The notes: generated by a model not told the origin, from the sequence alone. Shown: positions 25,875 through 35,074, counted from the first letter of the stretch. The stretch is DNA of 64,000 bases from Arthrobacter sp. TPD3018 (GCA_003075315.1 QDFQ01000001.1:911998-975997), one strand, 5' to 3'. Made by a program: numbers and translations.

Positions 25875-26081
25875 ATGCAGATCGTCGTCCGCGACAACAA
25901 TGTCGACCAGGCTCTTCGCGCGCTCAAGAAGAAGCTGCAGCGTGAGGGTGTGTATCGCGAGATGAAGCTGCGCCGTCACTACGAGAAGCCGTCGGAAAAG
26001 CGCGCGCGCGAGCGTGCTGCTGCGGTCCGTCGCGCCCGCAAGCTCGAGCGTAAGCGCGCTGAGCGCGACGGCGCACGGTAA
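25875..26081 (+). CDS. rpsU: 30S ribosomal protein S21
   Basis: 68-residue S21, the last protein to join the 30S platform near the anti-Shine-Dalgarno sequence. The start [20 protein letters not shown] and the very basic C-terminal half ([20 protein letters not shown]) are characteristic. The ATG at 25875 gives the family start; a TTG three codons upstream is not needed. An intrinsic terminator follows. About 230 bases upstream are AT-poor, and I see nothing else there besides the xyl operator at their start. Confidence 0.95.
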   Translation: MQIVVRDNNVDQALRALKKKLQREGVYREMKLRRHYEKPSEKRARERAAAVRRARKLERKRAERDGAR

Positions 26082-26096
26082 GTCATTGTAAAATCA

Positions 26097-26136
26097 CCGG
26101 CGTGCGTGTGCAGAACACGTGCGCCGGCGTGACTTT
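26097..26136 (+). terminator. intrinsic terminator of rpsU
   Basis: A 13-pair stem (26097-26109 with 26115-26127, two G-U pairs) with a five-base loop, followed after five bases by TTTT. It lies 16 bases past the rpsU stop and before the FKBP gene. Confidence 0.6.
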
Positions 26137-26190
26137 TGCGACTTTTGAACCGGTGACGGCCGGCCCGGCACCACAGCTCCAGGTGCTCTG

Positions 26191-26778
26191 ATGTCCACCG
26201 TCACCGCCGTTCCGCTGCAGCCCGTCAAGCGCAGCTATCTCGTCTACCTCTGGGTTGGCATTGCGCTCGCCTGCATCGCGGCGTTCGCGCTCGCGCGCCA
26301 GGGCGACGACTTCCTGACCCGCAACGCCCGCGCCCGCGGCGTCGTCACCACCCCGTCGGGCCTTCAGTACAAGGTGCTGCAGCCCGGTGCGCCGGGCGCG
26401 CCCAAGCCGACCGACGCAGACGTCGCGCTAATCAACTACGAAGGCAAGCTGCTCAACGGCACCGTCTTCGACAAGTCGCAGCAGCCGACCCCGATGCCCG
26501 TCGCCGGCGTCGTCCCGGGCTTCTCCGAAGCGCTGAAGCTGATGCCCAAGGGGTCGAAGTACCGCGTGTGGATCAAGCCGTCGCTCGGCTATGGCGCCGA
26601 GACCAAGGGCCCGATCCCCGGCAACTCGACGCTCGTCTTCGACATCGACCTGATCGACTTCCTGCCGGAAGCGGTGGTCCGCCAGATGCAGATGCAGGCC
26701 CAGCAGGGCGGTATGCCCGGCATGCCCGGCGCGATGCCCCCGGGTGCGGTCCCGCCAGGCGCGCAGCCCCGCCGCTGA
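26191..26778 (+). CDS. FKBP-type peptidyl-prolyl cis-trans isomerase
   Basis: 195-residue membrane-anchored FKBP. A single N-terminal membrane segment (YLVYLWVGIALACIAAFALA, residues 14-33) should place the domain in the periplasm. The FKBP domain (about 50-155) shows TTPSGLQYKVLQPG, the VLINYEGKLLNGTVFDKS motif, VAGVVPGFSEALKLMPKGSK and VWIKPSLGYG. The C-terminal 35 residues are rich in Met, Gly, Pro and Gln (QMQMQAQQGG, then repeated GMPG and PPGA). The role is protein folding or assembly in the envelope. A bidirectional terminator follows. It is separated from rpsU by that gene's own terminator. Confidence 0.92.
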   Translation: MSTVTAVPLQPVKRSYLVYLWVGIALACIAAFALARQGDDFLTRNARARGVVTTPSGLQYKVLQPGAPGAPKPTDADVALINYEGKLLNGTVFDKSQQPTPMPVAGVVPGFSEALKLMPKGSKYRVWIKPSLGYGAETKGPIPGNSTLVFDIDLIDFLPEAVVRQMQMQAQQGGMPGMPGAMPPGAVPPGAQPRR

Positions 26779-26796
26779 TCCGCGACTTCGGCACGT

Positions 26797-26836
26797 AAAA
26801 AAGGCCGGCGCTGGCATCTCCAGCGCCGGCCTTTTT
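26797..26836. terminator. strong bidirectional intrinsic terminator
   Basis: Perfect 18-base inverted repeat (aaaaaaggccggcgctgg with ccagcgccggccttttt) around a five-base loop, with A's on the left and T's on the right, so it works in either direction. It follows the FKBP gene; the reverse-strand efflux operon ends about 250 bases further on. Confidence 0.9.
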
Positions 26837-26907
26837 CATATGCGCTTGGCACCCTCGCATGCGCCCAGAGCCGATCGAAGGGCGGATCGTACGCCCCAGA
26901 AAATGCC

Positions 26908-26988
26908 GTCATCCCAGCGAAGGCTGGGATATCCTCGTAAATGGGCGTGACGGCAGCCGACCTAGACCCCAGCCTTCGCTGGGGTGAC
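26908..26988. repeat. inverted repeat pair, CCCAGCGAAGGCTGGGA family
   Basis: Arms bounded by GTCA and TGAC; same family as 5755 and 44092. It lies in the 308-base convergent gap between the FKBP gene and the efflux operon. Confidence 0.8.
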
Positions 26989-27020
26989 GGGGATAGACCG
27001 CGCAATCCGTTCCCCCATCC

Positions 27021-27086
27021 GTCATTGCGAGCGTAGCGAAGCAATCCAGAGCGTCCTGGTGCTTCGCTCCGCCCGCAGCGATGCAA
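27021..27086. repeat. degenerate repeat, GTCATTGCGAGCG family (right arm decayed)
   Basis: Left arm GTCATTGCGAGCGTAGCGAAGCAATCC matches the family at 9969 and 16981. The right side is degenerate (GCTTCGCTCCGCCCGCAGCGATGCAATCAC) and runs to the stop of the efflux outer-membrane gene. Confidence 0.6.
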
Positions 27087-28508
27087 TCACCGGCCAGCGA
27101 CAGGCCCGCCGCTCGCTAGGGACAGCGCCACCGTATCGCTCAGCCGCGCACCCTTCGCCTGCACCAGCTGTGCGCGCGCCTGCGCATCGGCGGCGGTGGC
27201 GCTGAGCAGCACCAGCGAATCGACCCCGCCCAGCGCCAACTGCCGGCGGGTGAAGGTGAGGGCGCGGTTCGACGCATCGCTCGCCCGCGTCGCGGCATCC
27301 AGCGCCACGCCATCGGTCGCAAGGCCGGTCAGCGCATCGGACACGTCGCCGAACGCGGTCAGCACCGCGGTGCGATACTGCGCCTTGGCGCCATCCAGCG
27401 CCGCCTCGGCCGCACGCTGCTGATGGCGGAGCGCGCCGGCGTGGAAGATCGGCTGGGTCAGCCCCCCGATCAGCGTCCAGAATGGATTGCCGTCCTTGAA
27501 CATGTCGCCGAAGCGTTGCGCCGATCCGCCCGCGGTGCCGCTGAGCGTGATCGAGGGCAGCCGCGCCGCGATCGCGGTCCGCACGTCGGCGCCCGCGCCC
27601 TCGAGCTGCGCCGCCGCCGCCCGCACGTCGGGCCGTCGCGCGACGAGGTCTGAGGGGAGGACGGCAGGTAGGCTGGTCGGCAATTGCAGCGCCGCCAGCG
27701 TCGGCAGCTCGGGCAGGGGGTCGCCCGCCGGCCGGCCGAGCAGCGCGGCGATGACGACGCGCTGGTGCGCCTCCTGTCGGACGAGCGGCGGCAACGCACC
27801 CTCGGCGGTAGCGAGCGCGGTCTGCTGTGTCGCAATGTCCGCCGCGCCGATCGCGCCCAGGCGCTGGCGTTGCAGCTGTCTCTTCAGGATGTCGCGGTTG
27901 ACCGCGATGGCGATCTGCGCCGCCTGCACCTGGTCGGCCAGCACGGCGCGCTGGATGATCGCCTGCACCAGATTGGCGACGACGCTGGCGCGCGCGGCAT
28001 CCAGTCGGTGGCGCTGCACTTCGGCCTGCGCACGCGCCGAACGGATCTTGGATCGCACCCCGCCGAACAGATCGACCGGATAGCTGACCGCGACCTGCGC
28101 GGTGTGCAGCGTGTAGAGCTGCTGGTTCTGGTCGGCGACCGCGGGCGACAGCGCGTTGGAGACGCGGGTGCGCTCCGCCTGATAGCTGCCATCGACCTGC
28201 GGCAGGGCCTGTCCGCCCGCCGCGCCGGCCAGCTCGCGCGCCTGTCGCAACGCGGCATCGGCGACGGCGATGTCGTTGTTGCGCGCCAGCGCCTCGGCGA
28301 CGAGCGTATTGAGCTGCGGACTGCCGAACGCCGTCCACCAGTCGGCGGCAACCGGCGCGGTGGTGAAGCCCTGCGCCGGCCCGGTCGCGGGGGCGATCGT
28401 GGCGGGTGTGGCGGCGGCAGGCAGGGGCGCATGCGCGTCGAGGTCGTGGACGGTACTCGCGCACGCCGCGGTCGAGCAGGCAAGCAGGATGACGAGGGTG
28501 CGGGTCAT
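27087..28508 (-). CDS. efflux outer-membrane factor (NodT/CzcC-type lipoprotein)
   Basis: 473-residue TolC-like outer-membrane channel of an RND pump. A lipoprotein signal peptide is clear: LVILLACSTAACAS with cysteine at position 16. The OEP repeats follow (ADWWTAFGSPQLNTLVAEALARNNDI; ALPQVDGSYQAERTRVSN; VSYPVDLFGGVRSKIRSARAQAE, and a second, symmetrical half including RRPDVRAAAAQLEGAGADVRTA). It is the last gene of the HlyD-RND-OMF operon. Its start overlaps the pump's stop (ATGA), indicating coupled translation. The metal or organic substrate is determined by the pump, not by this protein. Confidence 0.93.
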   Translation of the reverse strand: MTRTLVILLACSTAACASTVHDLDAHAPLPAAATPATIAPATGPAQGFTTAPVAADWWTAFGSPQLNTLVAEALARNNDIAVADAALRQARELAGAAGGQALPQVDGSYQAERTRVSNALSPAVADQNQQLYTLHTAQVAVSYPVDLFGGVRSKIRSARAQAEVQRHRLDAARASVVANLVQAIIQRAVLADQVQAAQIAIAVNRDILKRQLQRQRLGAIGAADIATQQTALATAEGALPPLVRQEAHQRVVIAALLGRPAGDPLPELPTLAALQLPTSLPAVLPSDLVARRPDVRAAAAQLEGAGADVRTAIAARLPSITLSGTAGGSAQRFGDMFKDGNPFWTLIGGLTQPIFHAGALRHQQRAAEAALDGAKAQYRTAVLTAFGDVSDALTGLATDGVALDAATRASDASNRALTFTRRQLALGGVDSLVLLSATAADAQARAQLVQAKGARLSDTVALSLASGGPVAGR

Positions 28509-31500
28509 GCGAGGGCCTCCTCACCGGCAGCATCGGGGTCGGGGTGCGGATGGTGGCCAACGTCGCGGCCATGCGCCCCGCGATCCTCGGGCGGCACACG
28601 CTTCGAAAAGCGGTCGATCAGCACCGGCAGGATCAGCAGGATCAGCACCGGCGCCAGCGTCATGCCACCCACGACGACGAGCGCCAGCGGCTTTTGCACC
28701 TGGCTGCCGATGCCGTGCGACAGCGCCGCGGGCAGCAGGCCGATCGCGGCGACCAGACAGGTCATCACGACCGGGCGCAGGCTGTGGCGCACCGTGGTGG
28801 CGAGCGCCGTCTTGCGGTCGTGCCCTTCGTCGACGGCATTATTGTACGTCGTCACGACGAGGATGCCGTCCATCACCGCGATGCCGAACAGCGCGACGAA
28901 GCCGATCGCGGACGAGATGCTGAAGGCCGTGCCGGTCAAGGCCAGCGCCAGCACGCCCCCGACGACGGCCAGCGGGATCGCCGCAAAGGCGAGCAGGCTG
29001 TCGCGGATCGACCCGAAATTGGCGTAGAGCAGCAGCAGCATCAGCAACAGGCTGATCGGCACGACGATCTCGAGACGCGCGATGGCGTTGTTGAGATTGT
29101 CCAGCTCGCCCGCCCATTCCAGGTGATAGCCGCTCGGCAGATGCACGGTGCGCTGGATGCGCGCGCGTGCCTCGTCCACCGCGCCGCCTAGATCGCGGCC
29201 GCGCACCGAGAATTTGATCGGGATGTAGCGTTCCTGATGCTCGCGATAGATGAACGAGGCGCCGCTGGTCAGGTGGACGTTGGCGACTTCGGACAGCGGC
29301 ACCTGGATCGTGGTGTTGCTGCCGTCGGTGGCGGGCGCGCCGATCGTGATGCGTCGGATCGCCTCGATCGAATCGCGCTGTTCCGATTTCAGCCGGACGA
29401 TGATCGGGAAGTGGCGGTCGGTGCCGGCCTCGTACAGGTCGGCGGTCGAGCTGCCGCCGATCGCTGCAGCGACGGTCTGGTTCACGTCGTCGGGCGTCAG
29501 GCCGTAGCGCGCGGCCTTGGCGCGATCGACGTCGACGCGCACGGTCGGCTGCCCCAGCGACTGGAACACGCCCAGATCCTCGATGCCGCGGACCTTGCTC
29601 ATCTGGTCCTTGATCTGGTCGGCGTATTTTTCCAGCGTCGGCAAATCGGGGCCGAACAGCTTGATCGAATTGGCGCCCTTCACGCCGGATGCGGCCTCTT
29701 CGACGTTATCCTCGATGTACTGCGAGAAGGAGAAATCGACGCCGGGGAAGCGCTGTTGCAGCTTCTTCGACAGTTCCTCGGTCAGCGTTTCCTTGGTCAC
29801 GCCGCGCGGCCAGCTGTCGAAGGGCTTCAACGGCACGAAGAATTCGGCGTTGAAGAACCCGGTCGAATCGGTGCCGTCGTCGGGGCGGCCCTGCGCCGAC
29901 AGAACGGACTGGACCTCCGGATATTTCATGATGATCCGCCGCACTTCGTTGACGACCGGCTGGCCGCCTTCGAGGCTGATCGACGCAGGCAGCGTCGCGC
30001 GGATGTACATATTGCCTTCTTCGAGGTGCGGCAGGAATTCGATGCCGAGCGAGCGCACGCCGACGACGGCGACCAGCAGCATCAGCACCGCACCGCCCAG
30101 CGCGATCACCCGGTTGCCCAGCGCGAAGGCGGCGGCGGGTTCGTAGATGCGGCGCAGCCGGCCGACGATGAACGTCTCCACTTCGGACAATTTGTCCGGC
30201 AGCAGCAGCGTCGCCAGCACCGGCGCGACGGTGAAGGTCGCGATCAGGCCGCCGGTGATGGCATAGGCATAGGTCTTGGCCATCGGGCCGAAGATATGGC
30301 CCTCGACGCCGGTCAGCGTGAACAGCGGCAGGAAGCTCGCGATGATGATCGCGGCGGCGAAGAAGATCCCGCGGCTGACCTCGCTCGACGCGCCCAGTAC
30401 CGCCGAGAAGCGGTTGGCTAGGGTATAGTGGCCCCGACCGCTTTCGACGTGCGCCGATCGCTCCACCATGTGGCGGAAGATATTCTCAACCATGATGACG
30501 CTGGCATCCACCACCAGGCCGAAATCGAGCGCGCCGACCGACAACAGGTTCGCGCTTTCCCCCTGCAACACCAGGATCAGAATCGCGAAGGCGAGCGCGA
30601 AGGGGATGGTGGCGGCGACGATGATCGCACTGCGCAAATTGCCCAGGAACAGCCATTGCAGCGCGAAGATCAGGATGATGCCGACCACCATGTTCTCGAG
30701 CACGGTGTGGATGGTCAGGTTGATCAGGTCGGATCGGTCGTAGATGCGCTGCAACTGCACGCCCGGCGGGAGGATGCCGGAGGCGTTGATGTCCGCCACC
30801 TCCTTCTGCACCGCCTTGATCGTCGGCATCGACTGGGCGCCGCGCTGCATCAGCACGATGCCCTGCACGATATCGTCCTGGTCGTTGTAGCCGGCGACGC
30901 CCAGCCGCGGGCTGTTGCCGATCGTGACATGCGCCACGTCCTTCAGCAGGATCGGCTGGCCGTTGGCGCTGCCCACCAGCACGTTCTCGATGCCGCTGAC
31001 CGACTGGATCAGGCCGACGCCGCGAACGATCGCGGCCTGGCTGCCGAAATTGATCGTCTGGCCGCCGACGTTGCCGTCGCTCTTGGCGATCGCCTGCAGG
31101 ACCTGGCTGACGGTGACGTTGTGCGCGGCGAGCCGGTCGTTGTCGATCACCACGTCATAGGCGCGCAGCTTGCCGCCCCAGCCGGTGACATCGATCACGC
31201 CAGGAATGCGCTTGAACCGGCGCTGCAGCACCCAGTCCTGCAACGTCTTCAGATCCATCACCGAATAGCCCTTCGGCGCGGTGAGTTTGTAGCGGAAGAT
31301 CTCGCCCACCGGGCTGGTCGGCGACAGCGTCGGCTGCGCCCCGCCGGTCAGCGGCGGCAGCTGAGACAGGCGGTTGATGACCTGCTGCTTGGCCTGTTCG
31401 TTGGTGTAATCGTAGCTGAACTGGATCTTGATGTCGGACAGGCCGAACAGGCTGATCGCCCGGATCGCGGTCAGGTGCGGGATGCCTGCCATCTGCACCT

Positions 31501-31705
31501 CGATCGGGATGGTGACGTTGCGCTCCATCTCCTCCGCGGACAGCCCTTGCGTCTGTGTGATGACCTCGACCATCGGCGGTACGGGGTCCGGATAGGCCTC
31601 GATATTCAGGTTGATGAAGCCGATGACGCCGGCGAGTAGCATCGTGACGAAGACGCCGACGATGAGCAGCCGCTGGCGCAGCGCGAAGGCGACGATCCGG
31701 TTCAT
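28505..31705 (-). CDS. heavy-metal-type RND efflux pump (CzcA/CusA family)
   Basis: 1066-residue inner-membrane RND transporter with twelve membrane helices and two large periplasmic loops. It is closest to the heavy-metal (HME) branch: start MNRIVAFALRQRLLIVGVFVT, LNIEAYPDPVPPMVEVITQ, and the TM4 motif LDFGLVVDASVIMVENIF. In classical CzcA that motif reads DFGxxVDGAVVMVEN; here DGA is replaced by DAS, which may alter proton coupling or metal range. The C-terminal tail is histidine-rich (HGRDVGHHPHPDP), a possible metal-binding end. It overlaps both neighbours by ATGA. The metal (Co, Zn, Cd, Ni, Cu, Ag) cannot be fixed from sequence alone. Confidence 0.92.
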   Translation of the reverse strand: MNRIVAFALRQRLLIVGVFVTMLLAGVIGFINLNIEAYPDPVPPMVEVITQTQGLSAEEMERNVTIPIEVQMAGIPHLTAIRAISLFGLSDIKIQFSYDYTNEQAKQQVINRLSQLPPLTGGAQPTLSPTSPVGEIFRYKLTAPKGYSVMDLKTLQDWVLQRRFKRIPGVIDVTGWGGKLRAYDVVIDNDRLAAHNVTVSQVLQAIAKSDGNVGGQTINFGSQAAIVRGVGLIQSVSGIENVLVGSANGQPILLKDVAHVTIGNSPRLGVAGYNDQDDIVQGIVLMQRGAQSMPTIKAVQKEVADINASGILPPGVQLQRIYDRSDLINLTIHTVLENMVVGIILIFALQWLFLGNLRSAIIVAATIPFALAFAILILVLQGESANLLSVGALDFGLVVDASVIMVENIFRHMVERSAHVESGRGHYTLANRFSAVLGASSEVSRGIFFAAAIIIASFLPLFTLTGVEGHIFGPMAKTYAYAITGGLIATFTVAPVLATLLLPDKLSEVETFIVGRLRRIYEPAAAFALGNRVIALGGAVLMLLVAVVGVRSLGIEFLPHLEEGNMYIRATLPASISLEGGQPVVNEVRRIIMKYPEVQSVLSAQGRPDDGTDSTGFFNAEFFVPLKPFDSWPRGVTKETLTEELSKKLQQRFPGVDFSFSQYIEDNVEEAASGVKGANSIKLFGPDLPTLEKYADQIKDQMSKVRGIEDLGVFQSLGQPTVRVDVDRAKAARYGLTPDDVNQTVAAAIGGSSTADLYEAGTDRHFPIIVRLKSEQRDSIEAIRRITIGAPATDGSNTTIQVPLSEVANVHLTSGASFIYREHQERYIPIKFSVRGRDLGGAVDEARARIQRTVHLPSGYHLEWAGELDNLNNAIARLEIVVPISLLLMLLLLYANFGSIRDSLLAFAAIPLAVVGGVLALALTGTAFSISSAIGFVALFGIAVMDGILVVTTYNNAVDEGHDRKTALATTVRHSLRPVVMTCLVAAIGLLPAALSHGIGSQVQKPLALVVVGGMTLAPVLILLILPVLIDRFSKRVPPEDRGAHGRDVGHHPHPDPDAAGEEALA

Positions 31706-32964
31706 TCGCCCAGGCCCGCTTCGTTGACGAACAGCGCGCCCGCCGTGACGATGCGTTCGCCCGGTTGCAGGCCGGAGGTGATCGTGACCTTGCCGTCCTG
31801 CGCGTCGCCGGTGGTGACATTGCGCGAGACGAGCAGGCCGTCGGGGCGCACGACCCAGACGCGCGCATTGTCGCCTTCATGGATCACCGCGACCGCGGGC
31901 ACGACGATGGCCTTCGTCGAGGTGGCGCGGTGGATCGCAAAGCTCGCGAACATCTGCGGCTTCAGCGCGCCGTCGGGATTGGCGATCGCGGCGCGCACCG
32001 GCAGGCGGTGCGTCACGGGATCGAGCGCGGCGCCGACCAGATCGATGCGCGCGGTGAACTGGCGGCCGGGCAGGGCGGGGGTGGTCACCGTCGCGGCATC
32101 GCCGACATGGATCGACGCGGCCTGCGTTTCGGGCACCTGCGCGACGAGCCAGACGCGCGAGGGGTCGGTGATCGTCATCACCGGCTTGTCGCCGCCCTGC
32201 GTCACATATTGGCCGGGCGCCACGTCGCGCGAGGCGACGAGGCCGCTGATCGGCGCATGCAGCGTGGTGACGTCATGGATGCCGGTGACTTCGCCGACGC
32301 CCTCCAGCCGGTTGATCTCGCCCGGCGACTTGCCGAGCACCGCAAGCTTGTCGCGCGCTGCGCCCAGCGCGGCAGCGTTGGTGCGCGCGGTCGCCTGCGC
32401 CGCGGCGAGGTCGGCCTGGGCCTGCTGATAATCCTTCAGCGCGCCGCCGGCGGTTTCGTAGATCTGCTTCTGCCGTTCCGCGGTCCGCTGTGCCGTTGCG
32501 AGTTGGGCCTGCGCATTCTGATACGCCGCGCGTGCCGCGAACAGGCCGCTGCGCGCGTCGACGAAGTCGGTGGTCCGCACCAGCATCAGCGCCTGGCCCC
32601 GGCCGACGCGCTGGCCCGCATCGACCAGCACGCGCACGACCTGGCCCGAATAGGGCATGACGACCGGCGTGCTGCGATCGCCATCGACGGTGATCGCGCC
32701 GCTGGCCAGCGTCGCCGCGTCCGACAGCGAATCGCCGACGCGCATCGTGGTCAGCGCGGCCATCTGTTCGGCGCTGGGGCGGAAGGTACCCGGCGGCGAG
32801 ACGGGCGGCGCCGCCTCGTCGTGATGCGTCAATTTGCCGATCAGCGAGACGAGCAGGCCGATGCCGACCAGCACCGCCGCGGTGATCCCCAGCCACCGCC
32901 ATTGCGCCGACCGACCCAGGGTCGTGGCGGGGGGAAGCGTCTCCGGGGTATCGGTGGCGTGCAT
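31702..32964 (-). CDS. RND periplasmic adaptor (HlyD/CzcB family)
   Basis: 420-residue membrane-fusion protein linking pump and outer-membrane channel. A membrane anchor (WLGITAAVLVGIGLLVSLIGKL) is followed by a histidine-containing linker (THHDEAAP), then lipoyl and alpha-hairpin halves, with VVMPYSGQVVRVLVDAGQRVGRG near residue 110, HAPISGLVASRDVAPGQYV, and the C-terminal beta-barrel and MP domains. The start is taken as ATG at 32964; an in-frame start at 33027 would put 21 extra residues over the regulator's promoter. It is first in the operon and diverges from the response regulator gene. Confidence 0.9.
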   Translation of the reverse strand: MHATDTPETLPPATTLGRSAQWRWLGITAAVLVGIGLLVSLIGKLTHHDEAAPPVSPPGTFRPSAEQMAALTTMRVGDSLSDAATLASGAITVDGDRSTPVVMPYSGQVVRVLVDAGQRVGRGQALMLVRTTDFVDARSGLFAARAAYQNAQAQLATAQRTAERQKQIYETAGGALKDYQQAQADLAAAQATARTNAAALGAARDKLAVLGKSPGEINRLEGVGEVTGIHDVTTLHAPISGLVASRDVAPGQYVTQGGDKPVMTITDPSRVWLVAQVPETQAASIHVGDAATVTTPALPGRQFTARIDLVGAALDPVTHRLPVRAAIANPDGALKPQMFASFAIHRATSTKAIVVPAVAVIHEGDNARVWVVRPDGLLVSRNVTTGDAQDGKVTITSGLQPGERIVTAGALFVNEAGLGE

Positions 32965-33012
32965 GGTGCGTCTCGCAGGCAATGAAGCTGGAGCCGGTAG
33001 GCCGGCTCGCTT

Positions 33013-33033
33013 ACAGAATGCTGACAAATGCTG
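33013..33033. promoter_or_regulatory. candidate response-regulator direct repeat
   Basis: ACAGAATGCTG (33013-33023) and ACAAATGCTG (33024-33033), about one helical turn apart, lie in the 86-base gap between the adaptor and response-regulator genes. OmpR/PhoB-type regulators bind such direct repeats. Control of both operons is inferred. Confidence 0.5.
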
Positions 33034-33050
33034 CGGCGCGAAAGGGTCCG

Positions 33051-33725
33051 ATGCGGATTTTGTTGGTGGAGGACGATCGCGGACTGGCCGATGCGCTGAC
33101 GGCGGCGATGGTGCAGCGCGGGCTGACGGTCGATCTCGCCACCGATGCGGAGGAGGCGGAGGCGTATCTGGCGACCGCAGGCCATGCCGCGGTGTTGCTC
33201 GATCTCGGCCTGCCCGACGACGACGGCCTCGCGGTGCTGCGCCGCATGCGCGCGCGCGGCAACACCTGTCCGGTGCTGGTGCTCACCGCGCGCGGCGGCG
33301 TCGACGTGCGCATCCGCGGCCTGAACGACGGCGCCGACGATATCCTGGTCAAGCCGTTCGACCCGGACGAACTGCACGCCCGCATCCTCGCGGTGCTGCG
33401 CCGACAGGGCGGCTATCTCGGCAATGCGCTGGCGTGCGGGGCGTTGCGGTTCGACGTCGATACGCGCGTCGCTTGGGTGGCAGAGCAGCGGCTGACGCTC
33501 TCCGCGCGCGAAACCGAATTGCTCGACCTGCTGCTGCGCCGCCTGGGCAAGGTGGTGCCCAAGCGCCTGGTCGAGGATCATCTGTTCGGCGTCGGCGGCG
33601 ATCTCGGCTCGAACGCGGTCGAGGTCTATGTCCACCGCCTGCGCAAGCGACTGGACGATGCGGGCAGCGGCGTGCGCATCGAGACGGTGCGCGGCGTCGG
33701 CTATCTGCTCCGCCCGGCGACATGA
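33051..33725 (+). CDS. OmpR/PhoB-family response regulator (efflux-linked)
   Basis: 224-residue response regulator. The receiver domain (residues 1-115) carries the acidic pair in VEDD, the phosphoacceptor D51 in VLLDLGLPDDDG, and the conserved lysine in LVKPFDPDEL. The C-terminal winged helix has LTLSARETELLDLLLRR and VEVYVHRLRKRLDDAG. The start was set at MRILLVEDD, as the longer frame upstream contains only the divergent gene's promoter. It overlaps the kinase gene (ATGA) and diverges from the HME-type efflux operon, which points to a CusR/CzcR-like metal-sensing regulator. Confidence 0.93.
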   Translation: MRILLVEDDRGLADALTAAMVQRGLTVDLATDAEEAEAYLATAGHAAVLLDLGLPDDDGLAVLRRMRARGNTCPVLVLTARGGVDVRIRGLNDGADDILVKPFDPDELHARILAVLRRQGGYLGNALACGALRFDVDTRVAWVAEQRLTLSARETELLDLLLRRLGKVVPKRLVEDHLFGVGGDLGSNAVEVYVHRLRKRLDDAGSGVRIETVRGVGYLLRPAT

Positions 33726-35074
33726 GCAAGGGCTGGCGCCTGCGCCTGCCGCGCTCGCTGTTCGGGCAGGTGGCGCTGCTCTACGGCGCGACGGCGCTCG
33801 CCGGGGCGATCCTGCTGCCCTTCGGCACGGCGATGCTGCTCCACCAGATCGCGGGCCAATATCAGCGCGTGATGCTGGAACGGCAGGCGGATGCGGTGGC
33901 GATGCTGCTGCCCGGCGACCGGCCGCATCGCGCGGTCCGCGCGGTGGACCTGCTGGCGGGCGGACTGACGCTCGCGGTCGTCGATCGCTCGCGCCACGTG
34001 CTCGCCGAACGCGGGCCCGCGCGGCCCGAACTGGTGACGGGGATCGCCCTTGATTCGCGCACCCGACATGTCCGCCGCGGTGCGCTCGCCGCGGTCAGCC
34101 GTCCGGTCGGCGGCCGCTGGGTCGTGGTGTCGCAGGATGCCGCCGCGCCGGAGGTGGTGACCGACGATATCGTCCGCACCTTCCTGTCGCGCTTCGTCTG
34201 GCTGCTGCTGCCGGTGACGCTCATCGTGCCGCTGGTCGGCGCGTGGATGGCCCGGCGGCTGACGCGGCGGATGAGCGCGGTCTCGACGATCGCCGCCGAC
34301 ATCGGCCCGCGCACGCTCGACCGCCGCCTGCCGCAGGGCACCTTGCCCGCTGAGGTCGAGCCGCTGGCGATCGCGACCAATGCCGCGCTCGATCGCCTCG
34401 AACAGTCGTTCGTCACCCAGGCCGCCTTTGCCGCCGACGTCGCGCACGAACTGCGCACGCCGCTGTCGGTCATCCGCCTGCGCGCCGACGGCGTCACCGA
34501 CCCCGCGGTGCGCACCGCGCTACTCGCCGAGGTGGATCGCGCCGCGCACGTCATCGCCCAGCTGCTCGCGCTCGCCGACCTCGAACGCCCGCCAGAGGAT
34601 GCCGGCACGCCGGTCGACCTGCTTGCGCTCGCCGAACAGGTCGTCGCCGACCGCGCGCCGATGGTCATCGACGCAGGCTATCGCATTGCGCTGGAGGATC
34701 GCGCGCCGACGCCGGTCCGCGGCTATGCGCACGCCATCCAGCTGGCGGTCGAAAACCTCATCGAGAATGTCCTGCGCCACACCCCGCCGGGCACGGGTAT
34801 CACCGTCGCGGTCGGCCCCGGCGCGCAGGTGAGCGTCTCCGACGACGGACCGCCGATCGACCCCGCCACGCTGGCGCAGATGACGCGGCGCTTCTGGCGC
34901 GGCAGCGCGACGCGCAGCGGCGGCAGTGGCCTCGGCCTCTCGATCGTCGCGCGGGTCGCCGCGGCGCATGACGGCGCGCTCCACCTGTCGGCCGGGGCGA
35001 ACGGCCGTGGCCTCCGCGCGCAATTGACGCTGGAACGCATCGACATCGGCGGCGCCAGCGAACGGCCCCGCTGA
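33722..35074 (+). CDS. sensor histidine kinase (partner of the efflux-linked regulator)
   Basis: 450-residue classical HK. A first membrane helix (LLYGATALAGAILLPFGTAM), a periplasmic domain to about residue 150 and a second helix (FVWLLLPVTLIVPLVGAWM) are followed by HAMP. The phosphoacceptor region is VAHELRTPLSVIRLRADGV, with His near residue 242. The ATPase shows ENLIENVLRHTPPG, VSDDGPPIDP and GGSGLGLSIVARVAAAHDG. Overlap with the response-regulator stop (ATGA) makes them a pair. The periplasmic loop has no obvious metal cluster, so the signal is inferred only from the divergent efflux genes. Confidence 0.93.
   Translation: MSKGWRLRLPRSLFGQVALLYGATALAGAILLPFGTAMLLHQIAGQYQRVMLERQADAVAMLLPGDRPHRAVRAVDLLAGGLTLAVVDRSRHVLAERGPARPELVTGIALDSRTRHVRRGALAAVSRPVGGRWVVVSQDAAAPEVVTDDIVRTFLSRFVWLLLPVTLIVPLVGAWMARRLTRRMSAVSTIAADIGPRTLDRRLPQGTLPAEVEPLAIATNAALDRLEQSFVTQAAFAADVAHELRTPLSVIRLRADGVTDPAVRTALLAEVDRAAHVIAQLLALADLERPPEDAGTPVDLLALAEQVVADRAPMVIDAGYRIALEDRAPTPVRGYAHAIQLAVENLIENVLRHTPPGTGITVAVGPGAQVSVSDDGPPIDPATLAQMTRRFWRGSATRSGGSGLGLSIVARVAAAHDGALHLSAGANGRGLRAQLTLERIDIGGASERPR

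Noticed and set aside
32834..33050. Extended N terminus of the efflux-linked regulator and kinase (long plus-strand frames)
   Set aside because: Translated upstream parts lie antisense to the adaptor gene; the family starts at MRILLVEDD and MSKGWRLRL fit without them.
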